A DNA stretch of 64,000 nt, from NCBI GenBank assembly GCA_037892935.1, contig JAYXKI010000015.1, positions 1,240,001 through 1,304,000 on the forward strand, given 5' to 3'. Under the pieces are notes generated by a model that was not told the DNA's origin, did no database searches, and worked only from the letters and a program-made list of their open reading frames with translations. Source of the stretch: Phlebopus portentosus (lineage: Eukaryota > Basidiomycota > Agaricomycetes > Boletales > Boletinellaceae). Position numbers and translations under genes: made by a program. Shown here piece by piece: positions 22,339-33,183 of this stretch. Position 1 is the first letter of the stretch. Every line of letters begins with the position of its first letter.

Positions 22339-23895
22339 TGAAACTCCTGTGGACGTTCTGATGCCGGACAGGGAGTGTATAGTTCGAGGGGCTGCCCTAG
22401 AATACCTTCAAGCGGTCAGCAGAGAGTTACACCCGAGCTAAGGGCACGAAGGAGTGGAGGGAAATAGAGATATACAATGGAAGGGCTTGGTGAGAACTGG
22501 GGATATGAGGGAAGCGCTCAAGGAGGAATTCCGAGGGTAGGCTTCTCCCAAGATCGACGGTGGCGGTGCAAAGGCTAAATCGACTCTCCGGCTCAGCTGC
22601 GAGCTCTGGACTAAAGCCGACTGACCCAAGGCACAAGAACTAAACTAACTAAGCTACGCTAGTTGAACCACCAACCCGAACATGACTAATCGACTGTGCT
22701 AACACACTGGCAAGCGACTGCAGCCGATCTCACTCGTAGTCTAAAGTGTTGGAACGCGGCGTAACGATTCGAAACGCGATACGATGGACGAAGGACAATT
22801 GCTGAGTGAGTCGAAATGTGATGCAAGGGATGGAGGTGCGAAATGATGACGTTTCCGATCGAAATGATGCGGAATAGCACTGGGCTGGTCTTGAGGAAGC
22901 GGAGAGTGGAAAGTCAAGAGGAAAGGGGTGATATGGTGTCCTTTCCCGACGACAATGGAGAGGAGAAGGTGTTGCGAGACCAAATGTGAGCGGCATGCAG
23001 AGTAACTGGGTTACGAGCGAAACCGGGCGAAATGGATTGAAACTCATGAGGGGGTCTTGTTTCGGGTGAGAGAAGATAGAGAAGCCTTTATACGATGACG
23101 GCGAACTATACGAACGCACGAACGGCTCTACTGCGAAGAGAGATCACCGATCGACTGTACAGAACATGAAATGTCATATATTAGACTATAGAGATGAGAG
23201 AGTCCACTACGAACAAGTAGACTAGAGGTCGAGAGGCTTTGAGACAATGTGAGAACTGCAAGCTAAGCTCCCACTAAGCTCCGACTAAGCTGTCCTTCTA
23301 CTACGAGAGTCGTGCTGTATTTATACTAAACGTCCAAGGCTGAGCCTCCCAGCAGTCAGAGAACTTACGTCATAAAGAAAAGGGAACACATATCGCTATC
23401 TACAAAGGAGAGGAGCGCATATGAATGGTTTAAGGGACACATAGGTCAAAAGGAACAATACTAAGCATGTCTGGAACGAGAGCATAATGGATTAAAGGGG
23501 ACGCATATAGAAAGGTCAGAATATGTGCAAAACCTTTGGAACCGGGTCTCTTTGAGCGGAACAAAGCGGAACTCGGGGAAATGACTCGGAAGGGCTCTGG
23601 ATAGCCTGACAAAGTAAGTCTGCGATGTTTAACAAAGGAGAGGGACTGAGGACGAGGTTGCAGGGTCAAATCTCTTTGTCTGGAACGCGGATCCGAGGTC
23701 TGGAGACTTGTGATCAACGCGTGCAAACTCGATGCCGTGATTCTCCCATCTTGATGGCCGATCAAAGAACGGTGCACGTGCCATCTGGACTATGGCGTTC
23801 TTGCTAAGTCTACTCGTTTGAGCGAAACCAGTCAGAACACCGCAGAACTGGTCATAATGACTCTGTACGTTCCCAAGCTTCAGACTTACTCTTCA
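22339..23895 (-). repeat. 5' LTR of Gypsy B
   Basis: A 1557-bp LTR paired with 11956-13532. The right flank GCGT (23896-23899) matches the left flank of the element at 11952-11955. Confidence 0.93.
23085..23092 (-). promoter_or_regulatory. Probable TATA box of Gypsy B 5' LTR
   Basis: TATAAAGG on the element strand, followed by a pyrimidine-rich stretch. The same motif is conserved in the 3' LTR near 12704. The position within the LTR suits a U3/R boundary promoter. Confidence 0.45.
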
Positions 23896-24340
23896 GCGTT
23901 CATATATTTGTTTTGTCCCTTATGATCCCTATGCTCATTATTCCATGTGTGCTCACATTTCGTATTATGCCCTATGGTCATTATCTCACCACCTTCCAGA
24001 TATGCTCACCTCGTCTTTTGTTCCCATACGTTCCTTTATGATTATCACTTCCGATTTCCCTCCATTATGCTCCCTGATGCTCCGATGGCTCAGGTTCGGA
24101 CAAGGTTATAAATAGGCGAGCAACTCGTAGTAGAAAAAGGGAGTTTTAGCCCAGAGAGTTTTAGCAGACGACAGTTTAGCTCAGACTAGAAACCCACTCT
24201 ACTACAGTCGAGATCAATTCGACTCCTCCTGTACTCTCCTCGACTCTATCTCCCACAAATACATGATAGTTCTGTCTCATACACCTCAAGTCTCCTGCTC
24301 TGCAGTCATACCCGAGCCCAGTGTGATCAGTTTGACCCGT
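23896..24340 (+). other. Probable remainder of Gypsy A 3' LTR (with TATA box)
   Basis: No gene is seen. The stretch between elements B and C has a good plus-strand TATA box (TATAAATA at 24107-24114) about 230 bp before element C begins, with repeated GAGTTTTAG downstream. The orientation agrees with element A (plus), and B's insertion separates it from 11489-11955, so it is best read as part of A's LTR. Confidence 0.4.
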
Positions 24341-26000
24341 TGTAGTGCGCCGCACTAACCTGTACCGGTCCAGCGGCACAGGCCTGTAAGGGCTGTACTC
24401 CCCTATGCCATACCCAGGACACCCCGCGTACTATTGTCAGCAAACCAGCCTTCGCCGCCGTTACCCATAATACACCCTGCTCAGCGGCCGCCGGACCTTC
24501 GGCGGCCTAGGAACAGCACCCACGCTGCCACCGCCGCCGACCATACGAACCGGCGGCGACGCCTCCACTCCTATCTTATGATCACCTTGTCCCCCCTTCG
24601 ACCAAATCCTAGTTCCCCTTCTCCAGCCTCTCTCAAGAACGGTTCCGCCGAATCCGGTGACTCCGGGCTTCGGAAATGCTCGCACGGCGGCCGGACACGC
24701 TGCGGCGGATGTATATCGCGCCATCGCGGAGGTGTATGCCCGCCGCCGCGCCGGCTGGGTGAACGATAGCCGATCTCAGGTCCATTTCGTTGGTTGTTTC
24801 ATATTCTTATCATCCCACATTGTACGCCGAGCGCGGTAGCGCGCCCGGCGGCCGTCCGTATATTCCCCCTTTTAGTTTTATTTGACCCCTTGGCGTTTCA
24901 GATCCATATAGAGCGCGCCCTGACCGATCCGAACGGCCCCGACATTCGACACGACGTACCAGCACTCCGCCGTTCCGATTGGGGCGCCCCTAGGTCTTGG
25001 TGGCTTGGCGGCACATCTCGGCGGCGGCCCCCGCCGTCGCGGCGCGCCTGTCACGCCTCGCCGCCCGCCGCTTTAAGTGATATTTCTTATCAAGGACTCA
25101 TAGTATATATAGAGAGCATGTATCTATCCTAAAAACCAGCAGATATACACTCTAGAACACAGTTACCAGAGACCAACCACAAGTAAAGAAGCCCCCTTCA
25201 AGAAACCAGTATATACAGAGAACCAGACAGCCCGATCGGGCGAACTCCCGGTCACGTGCCCTCGCCGATCCCGTCCTGACGGCGTCGGCCCCGATCTCAC
25301 AGGATAGAAGCCGCTGGGCTCATTCGCCGCCCTGGTCATCTCCCTTCTGCGCAGCTGTCACTCGTCCAGTAATCGCTCCGAGGACTTCCCACTTATATCT
25401 GCATCGCCGCCCCTCTCTCTCTAGCCTCCGCCGCCGCTCGGTCCTGAGCATTTGGGATTCCTCTTCCACGTCCCGACGCAGCCGTCACTCCTCTAGTAAT
25501 CAATCCCGCGGTCTTCGATTTCTCCCTGCGCCTGAGGCCCCTTTTGTCTTTCGCCGCCGCTGCTCGGCTCAGATCGTTTGTGATTCTTCCTCAACGCCTC
25601 GACGCAGCCGTCACTCTTCTAGGCATCTGTTATATTTCCTCGACGTCTCGACGCAGCTGTCACTCTTCTTGTGTTCGCCGCCTCCGCCGGCGCCGCACCC
25701 AGTCCGCCGCACACAGTCTGCCGCTGCGACCCCTTCGCCGGTTCAGTCAGACTCGGCGATCCCTATACAGCCGTCGAGGCCCGGATCGCCGCGGCGAGTT
25801 ATTCGAAGGCGCGGCGGACCTGCCTAACGGGCAGATCCTTGTGCATCTGAGCTGAGTGTCGCTTCTGAAAGCCTGTAGGTAGTCTGTAGGTCTGGTAGGA
25901 CCTCCCCTTTTTCCTCTCGACACCTTTGACATCGCCTCTCTGTGGTCGAACGCCGCCGCCGCCGCCTTTGTCCCTATCTAGGAGAGTCTGATAGTCTACA
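24341..26000 (+). repeat. 5' LTR of Gypsy C
   Basis: A 1660-bp GC-rich LTR ending TCTACA directly before the primer-binding site. The several open frames inside it are shared with the 3' LTR and resemble no protein family, so they are not called as genes. Confidence 0.93.
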
Positions 26001-26003
26001 TTT

Positions 26004-26020
26004 TGGAGCCCACGGCGAGG
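26004..26020 (+). promoter_or_regulatory. Gypsy C primer-binding site
   Basis: TGGAGCCCACGGCGAGG, three bases after the LTR end. It is the same 17-mer as in element B. The complementary tRNA would end GGGCU-CCA; a U at the discriminator position is typical of tRNA-Cys, so tRNA-Cys is a reasonable but unproven guess for the primer. Confidence 0.85.
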
Positions 26021-26799
26021 GAGGTAAAAAGGTGTCGTTCCAACCGACCTCAGGCCCTTCCAAGGGCACGCGATACTCACTAAGGCTGCAAAGAAGGGCG
26101 GAAAACAGTCAAACAGCCTCAGCCACAACTGCCGGCCGACCATACCATTATTCCACACTCTTTACAAGAGGCCGAACAGAAGAACCCCGTCCCACCGCAC
26201 CCAGATCTCCGTCCGCGCCGAACCGTCGACGCGCGTCCATCGCCGCAGACGACCCACCCACCCGGCGTCCCAGAAGAGCATCTATCACTCCTTTTACACG
26301 TAACCCACCGCCCGGCGAAAGCGCAAGCACCGCCGCCGCACACCCTATATCGCCTATAATTCCCCCTCGTTTCATCCACGTTCCTAAAGACCTCCGCGAA
26401 TCCGAAATCCGCCCCAGTACTCACGTTCGTGTCCCCGGCGGCATCGAGGACCTGTCAATATCCCTCCAGGAACCTCCAGCCACCGGCCCCATCGAAACCG
26501 ACCTCTTCTCCGACATAGACAACCCCCCAGATCTCCACCGCCGCACCGGCCTACAGTTATACTCCGCCGCAGAAGAACAGGAGGACAACGACCTTTACGT
26601 CCCCGACTCCCTCGTACACGGCCACGCAATCACCCCCGACTCTCCACTATCCCCCGTCGAAGAAGAGCGATCGGCGAGGCTCTCCCCACCCCCCCCTCTT
26701 ACGCCGCCGACCCCAGCTCAGAGGCTGCGGCTCTCCCCAATTGACAACGCCCAACCACCCACCCCCAGTACACCTCCTAAGACGGCCTCGATACCAACA

Positions 26800-29259
26800 A
26801 TGACCAGCACCCATACCGGCATTCCCGCCGCGCCCCCCGCAGCCTCAGGATCGACCCCGCCGCCCCCCCAACAGCCGTCCCCCGCCGCACCAGCCTATGC
26901 CGCACCAGCACCACCCCCCGCGGGCGCCTTTCCCCCTCTCCCAGACCTCAGTGACCCAGATACCCATCCATTAAGTGGTCCCAACCCACCAGTGCCAGGA
27001 GCTACAATGCCCTACCCGGGAGACCGCCGCGCGCCGAAGTTCAACGCCTCCGGCGACCCCGCGGAAATCCCCATCTTCTTTAACAGAGTCCGGCTATTTG
27101 GACGAAGCGCCGGCCTAACAGATGCACAAATGATTGCTTGGGCAAGATGCTACGCCGACGCTAAAGACGATCAGCTATGGTGCAAAAGGCCCGAAACGAG
27201 AGGAAACGACTTTATGGCATTCAAAGACGCTATCCTAAAGTACTACCCAAACGCTACGACCCAGTACACACTCGGCGACCTCCACAACCTTATTAACATA
27301 AGCCGCAACCAAATTATGCTGAACACCGCCGCCCTCGGCGAATACCATAGGAACTTTATCACCGTCTCCTCGTATCTTATCGACGCCGGCATGCTATCAG
27401 AGTTCGAACAGAAGCGTATGTTCAGAGAAGGCCTCCACCCGACGCTAAACAGAGAACTGGATCTTAATTTGCGGTTTGTCAAGCACGACCACCCTACCGG
27501 CGTGCCCTGGGACATCGACACAGTTGTAAGAGAACTAGAACGCATCCTAACCGGCGGCCGCCTCACAACCGCCGACCAACCACTGATGTATGCGGCGACA
27601 GCGGCCATGCCCACCTATACACAAGTTACGACGTACACGCCGCCGCCGCAACCCGGTGCTCCGGCCTATGGAGTCATCAACCAACCCCAGGTCAAGCAAG
27701 AAGAACCGTGGGTGTCCCTCCTAATCCAGAAAATGCGCGCCCTCCGTGAAGCCACCGAGAAGTCAAACCGCCGCGCTCCGCCGCCAACCGCAGGAGCCCC
27801 GCCGCAGCCCCGACAAGCCAGATTTAATGGAAAATGCGCCGTATGCGCCAGTGTAACGCACTCTACCCGCGACTGTCCCACCAAGATCTCCCTGATCCAG
27901 AGGGGAATCATGCTCGCCGACGCCAAAGGGTACTTGTACCCCTCCAATGGCCGACTTCCTCAGGGAGAACCGGGGATGTCAGTACTGGACAGGATTAATA
28001 AGCTCTTCATAGAGAATCCAAACTACGCACCAGTTGGCGTCCAGCTCCCCATTCAGCCCGTATCCGACACGCCGCCAAGGATCGCTCCGCCGAGGCAGGA
28101 TCCTACATATCAGGGACAACCGCGGACTCAACAATCCATGTATCAGTCACACCCTCCATCACAGGAATCTATGTACCAGGGCCTCAACCGGGCACCGCCT
28201 CCCTTAGCCTACAATACAAATCCGCCGAACGGCCTGCCGCCGCGAATCCAGGAATCGAACTACTTCGAGGCTATCACCCCAGAAGACCCCCCAGACGACG
28301 ATGCCTGCGACGGAGTCGCGCTCCTTTTTGAACAAGAAGAATCCCCCGAACAACCGCAGAATGCCTTCGCCGCCGCCGGAAGACGGCCAGGCCCCAGAGA
28401 AGTTTTCGACGGAATCGAAATCCCCACCAGAAAGCCGCCTCAAGACCCCAACCCGAAGTGGGGAGATAACAGCAAGAAGGGGAAACCACCCGGACAACGC
28501 CCGGCCCCGCCGCCGACGCCCTCGGCGCCGCACAGGGACGACGCGGCGGATCCGAAGCCACAATACCGAACCACCGTACCAGCATACGATGACGCCGCGG
28601 TATCAAACGTTTTCGACAAGATTCTGGACTCGGAAGTCACCCTGCCGATCCGAAGCCTGCTCGCCGCCTCTCCCGAAATCAGAAAGAAGTGTAAAGAATT
28701 TGTCACGGGGCGCCGAGAACTAATTAGGGAAAATCCTGATCACGAGATGGCAATGTACGCCTCAATCCCGAGGCCCACCTCGCCGGTTAACTTCGGCGAC
28801 GAAGATCCATCCGTCGCCCCGCCGAACATTCCCCTCCGCGAAATCGAGGTCTGGCTCGATGATAAATTCGAAGTAAAGGCTTTGCTCGACTCGGGGTCGA
28901 CATTTATCGCCGTGCCAAAAGAAGTATGGAAGGACCTCGGCTCCCCGACGATAATGAGCCAAGCAATCACAGTAGAAACCGCCGACAGACAAACCTCACG
29001 CTCGGCGGGACTCATCCCTCGCGTCAGACTCACCATAGGCGCCTTCTCTATTGTTGTCCAAGTCCAGGTCGTCGAAAAGGCCCCCTTTCAGTTACTATTA
29101 GGCCGGCCGTTTTTCGTACACACTAGGGCGCAAGTCATAGACGAGGCCGACGGCGAACAGACGCTATACCTTACTCATCCCGATACGAACGAAACCATGT
29201 CGATCCCGACGATTCAGCGCGGCGCCGGGACAGAAAAACAGCGCCCCCCTAGACAATGA
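26800..29259 (+). CDS. Gypsy C gag-protease (819 aa from first ATG)
   Basis: The frame is open from inside the LTR (25942) to 29259, but the first ATG in it is at 26800, used here as the start. From there: a Pro/Ala-rich N-terminus, then a retrotransposon Gag domain (about residues 70-250; LGEYHRNF motif). A CX2CX4HX4C zinc knuckle (CAVCASVTHSTRDC) sits near residue 346. A Pro/Gln-rich stretch with repeated YQ motifs is followed by an aspartic protease with LLDSGSTF near residue 696 and a LLGRPFF flap-side motif near 765. The 286 upstream codons are open and compositionally protein-like (RRAS repeats, acidic clusters), so an N-terminal extension through splicing or a non-ATG start is possible. 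The stop overlaps the pol start as ATGA. Confidence 0.85.
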   Translation: MTSTHTGIPAAPPAASGSTPPPPQQPSPAAPAYAAPAPPPAGAFPPLPDLSDPDTHPLSGPNPPVPGATMPYPGDRRAPKFNASGDPAEIPIFFNRVRLFGRSAGLTDAQMIAWARCYADAKDDQLWCKRPETRGNDFMAFKDAILKYYPNATTQYTLGDLHNLINISRNQIMLNTAALGEYHRNFITVSSYLIDAGMLSEFEQKRMFREGLHPTLNRELDLNLRFVKHDHPTGVPWDIDTVVRELERILTGGRLTTADQPLMYAATAAMPTYTQVTTYTPPPQPGAPAYGVINQPQVKQEEPWVSLLIQKMRALREATEKSNRRAPPPTAGAPPQPRQARFNGKCAVCASVTHSTRDCPTKISLIQRGIMLADAKGYLYPSNGRLPQGEPGMSVLDRINKLFIENPNYAPVGVQLPIQPVSDTPPRIAPPRQDPTYQGQPRTQQSMYQSHPPSQESMYQGLNRAPPPLAYNTNPPNGLPPRIQESNYFEAITPEDPPDDDACDGVALLFEQEESPEQPQNAFAAAGRRPGPREVFDGIEIPTRKPPQDPNPKWGDNSKKGKPPGQRPAPPPTPSAPHRDDAADPKPQYRTTVPAYDDAAVSNVFDKILDSEVTLPIRSLLAASPEIRKKCKEFVTGRRELIRENPDHEMAMYASIPRPTSPVNFGDEDPSVAPPNIPLREIEVWLDDKFEVKALLDSGSTFIAVPKEVWKDLGSPTIMSQAITVETADRQTSRSAGLIPRVRLTIGAFSIVVQVQVVEKAPFQLLLGRPFFVHTRAQVIDEADGEQTLYLTHPDTNETMSIPTIQRGAGTEKQRPPRQ

Positions 29260-32200
29260 CGTCCCAGCGGCGTCCGCCGGAACATATGCGGTGTATACCC
29301 CCAACCATACCCGACGCATATGTGCTCCATCACGGCCCGGCGACTGTAAATATCGCCTTCAATCCCCGCACCATAGATATCTCCACCTCATTTTCTGATC
29401 GATCCGCCGAAAAGGGTTTCACAGCCCAGAACAAAGCCCAAAAACATCCAGCCTTCTTCATTAACTCTATTTTCGACGATGAATCACTCCCCGTACGCAA
29501 CAGAATACCCCGCTCCAACAGCACTCTTAATACCACGGCCGCTCAACCGGCCGGGCACGCCTACAAGTACAAAAAGGTCGCCCAACGAACCAAACCTATA
29601 TCGGCGACCCTTCCAGAGGACTACCGCATCATACGCAAATCACACCCGCAGCCGCTCACAGACCTACCGAAGCTCCCGATCGATCCGCCGGAGTTCATTC
29701 CAGGACGCCGCTTTACACAAGAACGCTTCGACGCCCTAGACATCGACCCAACTGGCTTCCTCAGTGAGGAAGAAAAGAACCTCGCCTACTGGACCCTTCT
29801 ACAACATGAAGACGGCCTAGCTTGGGACGAAACAGAAAAGGGCTCCCTCGACTATCAATACTTCGCGCCGGTTCTAATTCCTACTGTCGACCATACGCCG
29901 TGGGTAATGAAAAACATCCCTATTCCGCCGGGGATCTTCAACGAAGTGGTTCGCATAATCAAAGACAAAATTAACTCCGGCGTCTACGAGCCGTCCAATT
30001 CCTCTTACCGCTCCCGATGGTTCTGCGTCGTTAAAAAGGATGGAAAATCCCTTCGGCTTGTACACGATCTCCAGCCACTCAACAAAGTCTCCATACGCGA
30101 CCCCTCCGTCCCTTACCCCACAGAACACATCGCCGAGACCTTCGGCGGCCATGCCTGCTACACCACACTCGATCTATTCGTCGCCTTCGACCAGAGGAAG
30201 CTCGACGTACGATCCCGCGACCTCACAACATTCCAAACACCTCTCGGCGCATTTCGCCTCACCTCGATTCCTATGGGATACACCAACTCGCAACAAATTA
30301 TGCACGCCGATGTCACGTTCGTCCTCAAAGATGAGATACCCCACGTCTGTATCCCATACATCGACGATATTCCTGTAAAAGGCCCTAAATCCCGATACGA
30401 GCTCGCCGCCGGAAACTACGAAACCATTCCGGGGAACCCGAACATCCGCCGCTTCATCTGGGAACATCTCAATGACGTCAACCGCGTCCTCCAACGCCTC
30501 AAAGTAGTCGGCGCCACTGTCTCGGGTAAGAAACTCATCATCGCCGCACCAGAAGCAGTCATTGTAGGACACACCTGTAATTACGCCGGCCGAGTCCCAG
30601 ACGCATCCAGGGTCAAGGCGATAATGGATTGGCCGCCGCCGCGGGATGTCCACGACGTTCGGGCATTCTTAGGTACGGCCGGCGTCCTTAGACACTTCGT
30701 TAAGAACTACGCCAGACTATCCGCCGGTCTCAACAAACTACTCTGCAAAGACCAGCCCTTCCTATTCGACGAAGACGCCCGCCGATCTATGGATCTACTA
30801 AAACACGCCGTAGCATCCTCCGGCGCCATCCGTTCTATTGACTACGAGTCAGGACAACCTGTTCATTTCTGTGTAGACTCCTCCGTTCATGGCTACGGCG
30901 CCATCTTGTTACAGCTCGGCGAAAACGGCGAAAGGGTCCCATCCCGTTTCATGTCCGGAACCTGGAACAACAGAGAACGAAACTACTCCCAGGCGAAGCT
31001 AGAACTCTTCGGCCTCTTCAGAGCTCTATATGAGGCGCGCATATACCTCGTCGGCATCGATCACTTTTTCGTCGAAGTCGACGCCAGCTATATTAAAGGC
31101 ATGATTAACAACCCAGACCTCCAACCCAACGCCACTATCAATAGATGGATCGCCGGCATCTTACTTTTCAATTTCACGATCATTCATACGCCGGCGCCCA
31201 AACACCTCGGCCCAGACGGCCTATCACGCCGCGGCGCCGCACAAACCGATCCGCCGCGAGACGAAGGCTTCGAAGAATGGATCGACCATCAATACTCCTT
31301 CCTAAACCAAGACCTTTCCGACACGGCCTATACCCCAAACAGCGAACCCGTACAACTCCCCGATCACAAAGCCTCCCAAAAAGGATTCAAAGACCTCGAT
31401 TGTATCAAGAAATTTCTCGCCACCCCATCCCGCCCCGCCGATCTTTCAGACGCCCAATTCAAACAGTTCGTACGCCGAGCCACTCGTTTCTTCCTACAGC
31501 ACGGCGAACTCTACAGAAAGAACGACAAAGGTCACGCCGCACTCGTTATTCCGCCGGAACGCCGAATTGTCATTATCAGAACTGCCCACGACGAACTCAG
31601 CCACAAAGGCTTCTTCTCTGTCAGAACAACGATCCAAGACCGATTCTGGTGGCCAGGAATGCATCAGGACATCAAATGGTATATCAGAACCTGCCACCAA
31701 TGCCAAACGAGGCAGTTTACGAAAATATATACCACGCCGCAAAGCCCGACGCCCGCGCCGCTATTCACCAGGGTGCATATAGACGTGATGTTAATGCCGC
31801 CCTCCGGCGGATTCAAGTATATCGTTCAGGCCTGAGACTCGCTCACCGGATACCCCGAATTCCGAATGCTGCGCAAAGATAACGCCGCCTCGATAGCACG
31901 CTTCGTTTTTGAAGATATTTTGTCAAGATGGGGACGAGTCGAGGAGATCGTAACCGACAACGGCGCCTCATTCTCCAAGGACTTACCCCGCCTTCTCGCC
32001 AAATACAATGTCCAGCACATCCGAATCTCGCCGTACAACTCAAGAGCCAACGGAATCATTGAGCGGCGACACCGGGACCTCAGAGAAACCCTAATGAAGC
32101 TCGCCGACGCAAGCCCAGACAAGTGGTCCCAGCATATATACCACGCCATTTGGGCTGAACGAATCACGATCCAACGCCGCACAGGCTATAGCCCATACTT

Positions 32201-32741
32201 TATGGCCCACGGCGTCGAACTAGTACTCCCCTTCGACCTCGCCGAACAGACGTACATCTCGCCGGCGGTCACCTCCAAGATGTCCGACGCACAACTCATC
32301 GCGGCGAGAGCAAGGGCACTCCAGAAACGACCCGAGGACCTCCAACGAGTCAAGGAATCTGTCATCCAGGGACGTTTCAAATCCATACAGGACTTCGAGA
32401 AAACCCACGCCGCAACAATTAAAGATTACAATTTCGCCCCCGGCTCACTTGTGCTGGTCCGGAACTCCCAGATAGAAAACGAGCTGAACAGGAAGACAAA
32501 GCCGAAATACCTAGGGCCCATGATTGTCGTGCGGCGAACCAAAGGAGGATCCTACGTTCTCGCCGAAGCAAACGGCGCTATTTCAGCACTTCGTTACGCA
32601 GCATTCAGAGTTATCCCCTACCACGCACACACTCGAATCATCGACTCAGTCGAAGACCTCACTCAGAAATCCACGCCGGAACTCGACAACCTAGCACAAG
32701 AGACCGCAGCGGATGACCTAGACGCCGAATCCAACTTATGA
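29256..32741 (+). pseudogene. Gypsy C pol (RT-RNase H-integrase), one in-frame TGA
   Basis: The ATG at 29256 overlaps the gag stop (ATGA), in the -1 frame relative to gag. RT has SSYRSRWFCVVKKDG and the catalytic box YIDD near residue 369. RNase H has CVDSSVHGYG and VEVDASYIKGM (about residues 535-625). The HHCC domain has HDELSHKGF and RTCHQCQTRQ (about 31588-31710). The integrase core has VHIDVML, VTDNGASF and NGIIERRHRD (D, D, E; about 31775-32075), and the C-terminal region has KPKYLGPMIVVRRT. The only defect seen is a TGA at 31834, where element A has the Arg codon CGA, a single CpG transition. Either this copy is dead or it depends on readthrough. Confidence 0.95.
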
Positions 32742-33183
32742 AGATCCGCCGAAGCCTCATAATCACCCTCTCCCTTATATACACATTCCCTAAGTCACCT
32801 ATTCGGACCCGCCGCTATCTTCACTCTCTCCAATCATCACCCAAACGACTGCGGCGAGACGCCGAGTCACCCCCTCCCACATTTTCACCTTACTCAAGTC
32901 ATTCTTTCGGCCCCGGCGCTATTTTTAGGGCGCCTATCCTCCCTATTTCACTCCAGCCCATCTCAATCTTACATTCCCTGATCTCACAAAGAACCATCCT
33001 CACAAGAAAAACATTCGGCTTGTTATTACAAGCCACTATAGTACACAAGAAAAAGAAAAATACAATATTTTTGTACTTTCATATTTTTCCTATTTTTTTT
33101 AATTTTTTTTTTTTCGGCCCAAGGGCGCTTCATGGTCGCCGAAGACCACGAGCCAACGCCGTTTGCGTCGTTTGGCTCGCCGC
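32742..33183. other. Convergent spacer between Gypsy C pol and antisense gene
   Basis: No gene is seen. It contains A-rich (near 33048-33066) and T-rich (33090-33113) runs. As in elements A and B, pol and the antisense gene end toward each other here, and both probably terminate in this stretch. Confidence 0.65.

Larger units (their letters stand above)
11956..23895 (-). mobile_element. Ty3/Gypsy element B, complete but mutated
   Basis: An 11.9-kb element on the minus strand. Its direct LTRs are at 11956-13532 and 22339-23895 with TG...CA ends, and a 4-bp duplication GCGT lies at 11952-11955 and 23896-23899. A primer-binding site adjoins the 5' LTR. The order in element sense is 5' LTR, gag-protease (22042-19826), pol (to 16404), an oppositely transcribed gene (13661-15958) and 3' LTR. 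Stops in pol and in the antisense gene show it is inactive. The LTRs differ at many scattered, mostly transition-type positions, so it is older than element C. Confidence 0.93.

Noticed and set aside
22427..23807. Several ORFs of 60-130 codons inside the Gypsy B LTRs
   Set aside because: They are present in both LTRs and the 8394-8863 fragment with no conserved protein pattern; shadows of LTR sequence.
24434..25132. Open frames inside the Gypsy C LTR (repeated in the 3' LTR)
   Set aside because: They overlap in several frames in GC-rich DNA, match no family, and sit in LTR sequence with promoter function.
31145..31882. 245-codon plus-strand ORF overlapping Gypsy C pol
   Set aside because: Arg/Pro-rich shadow frame of the RNase H and zinc-domain coding region.
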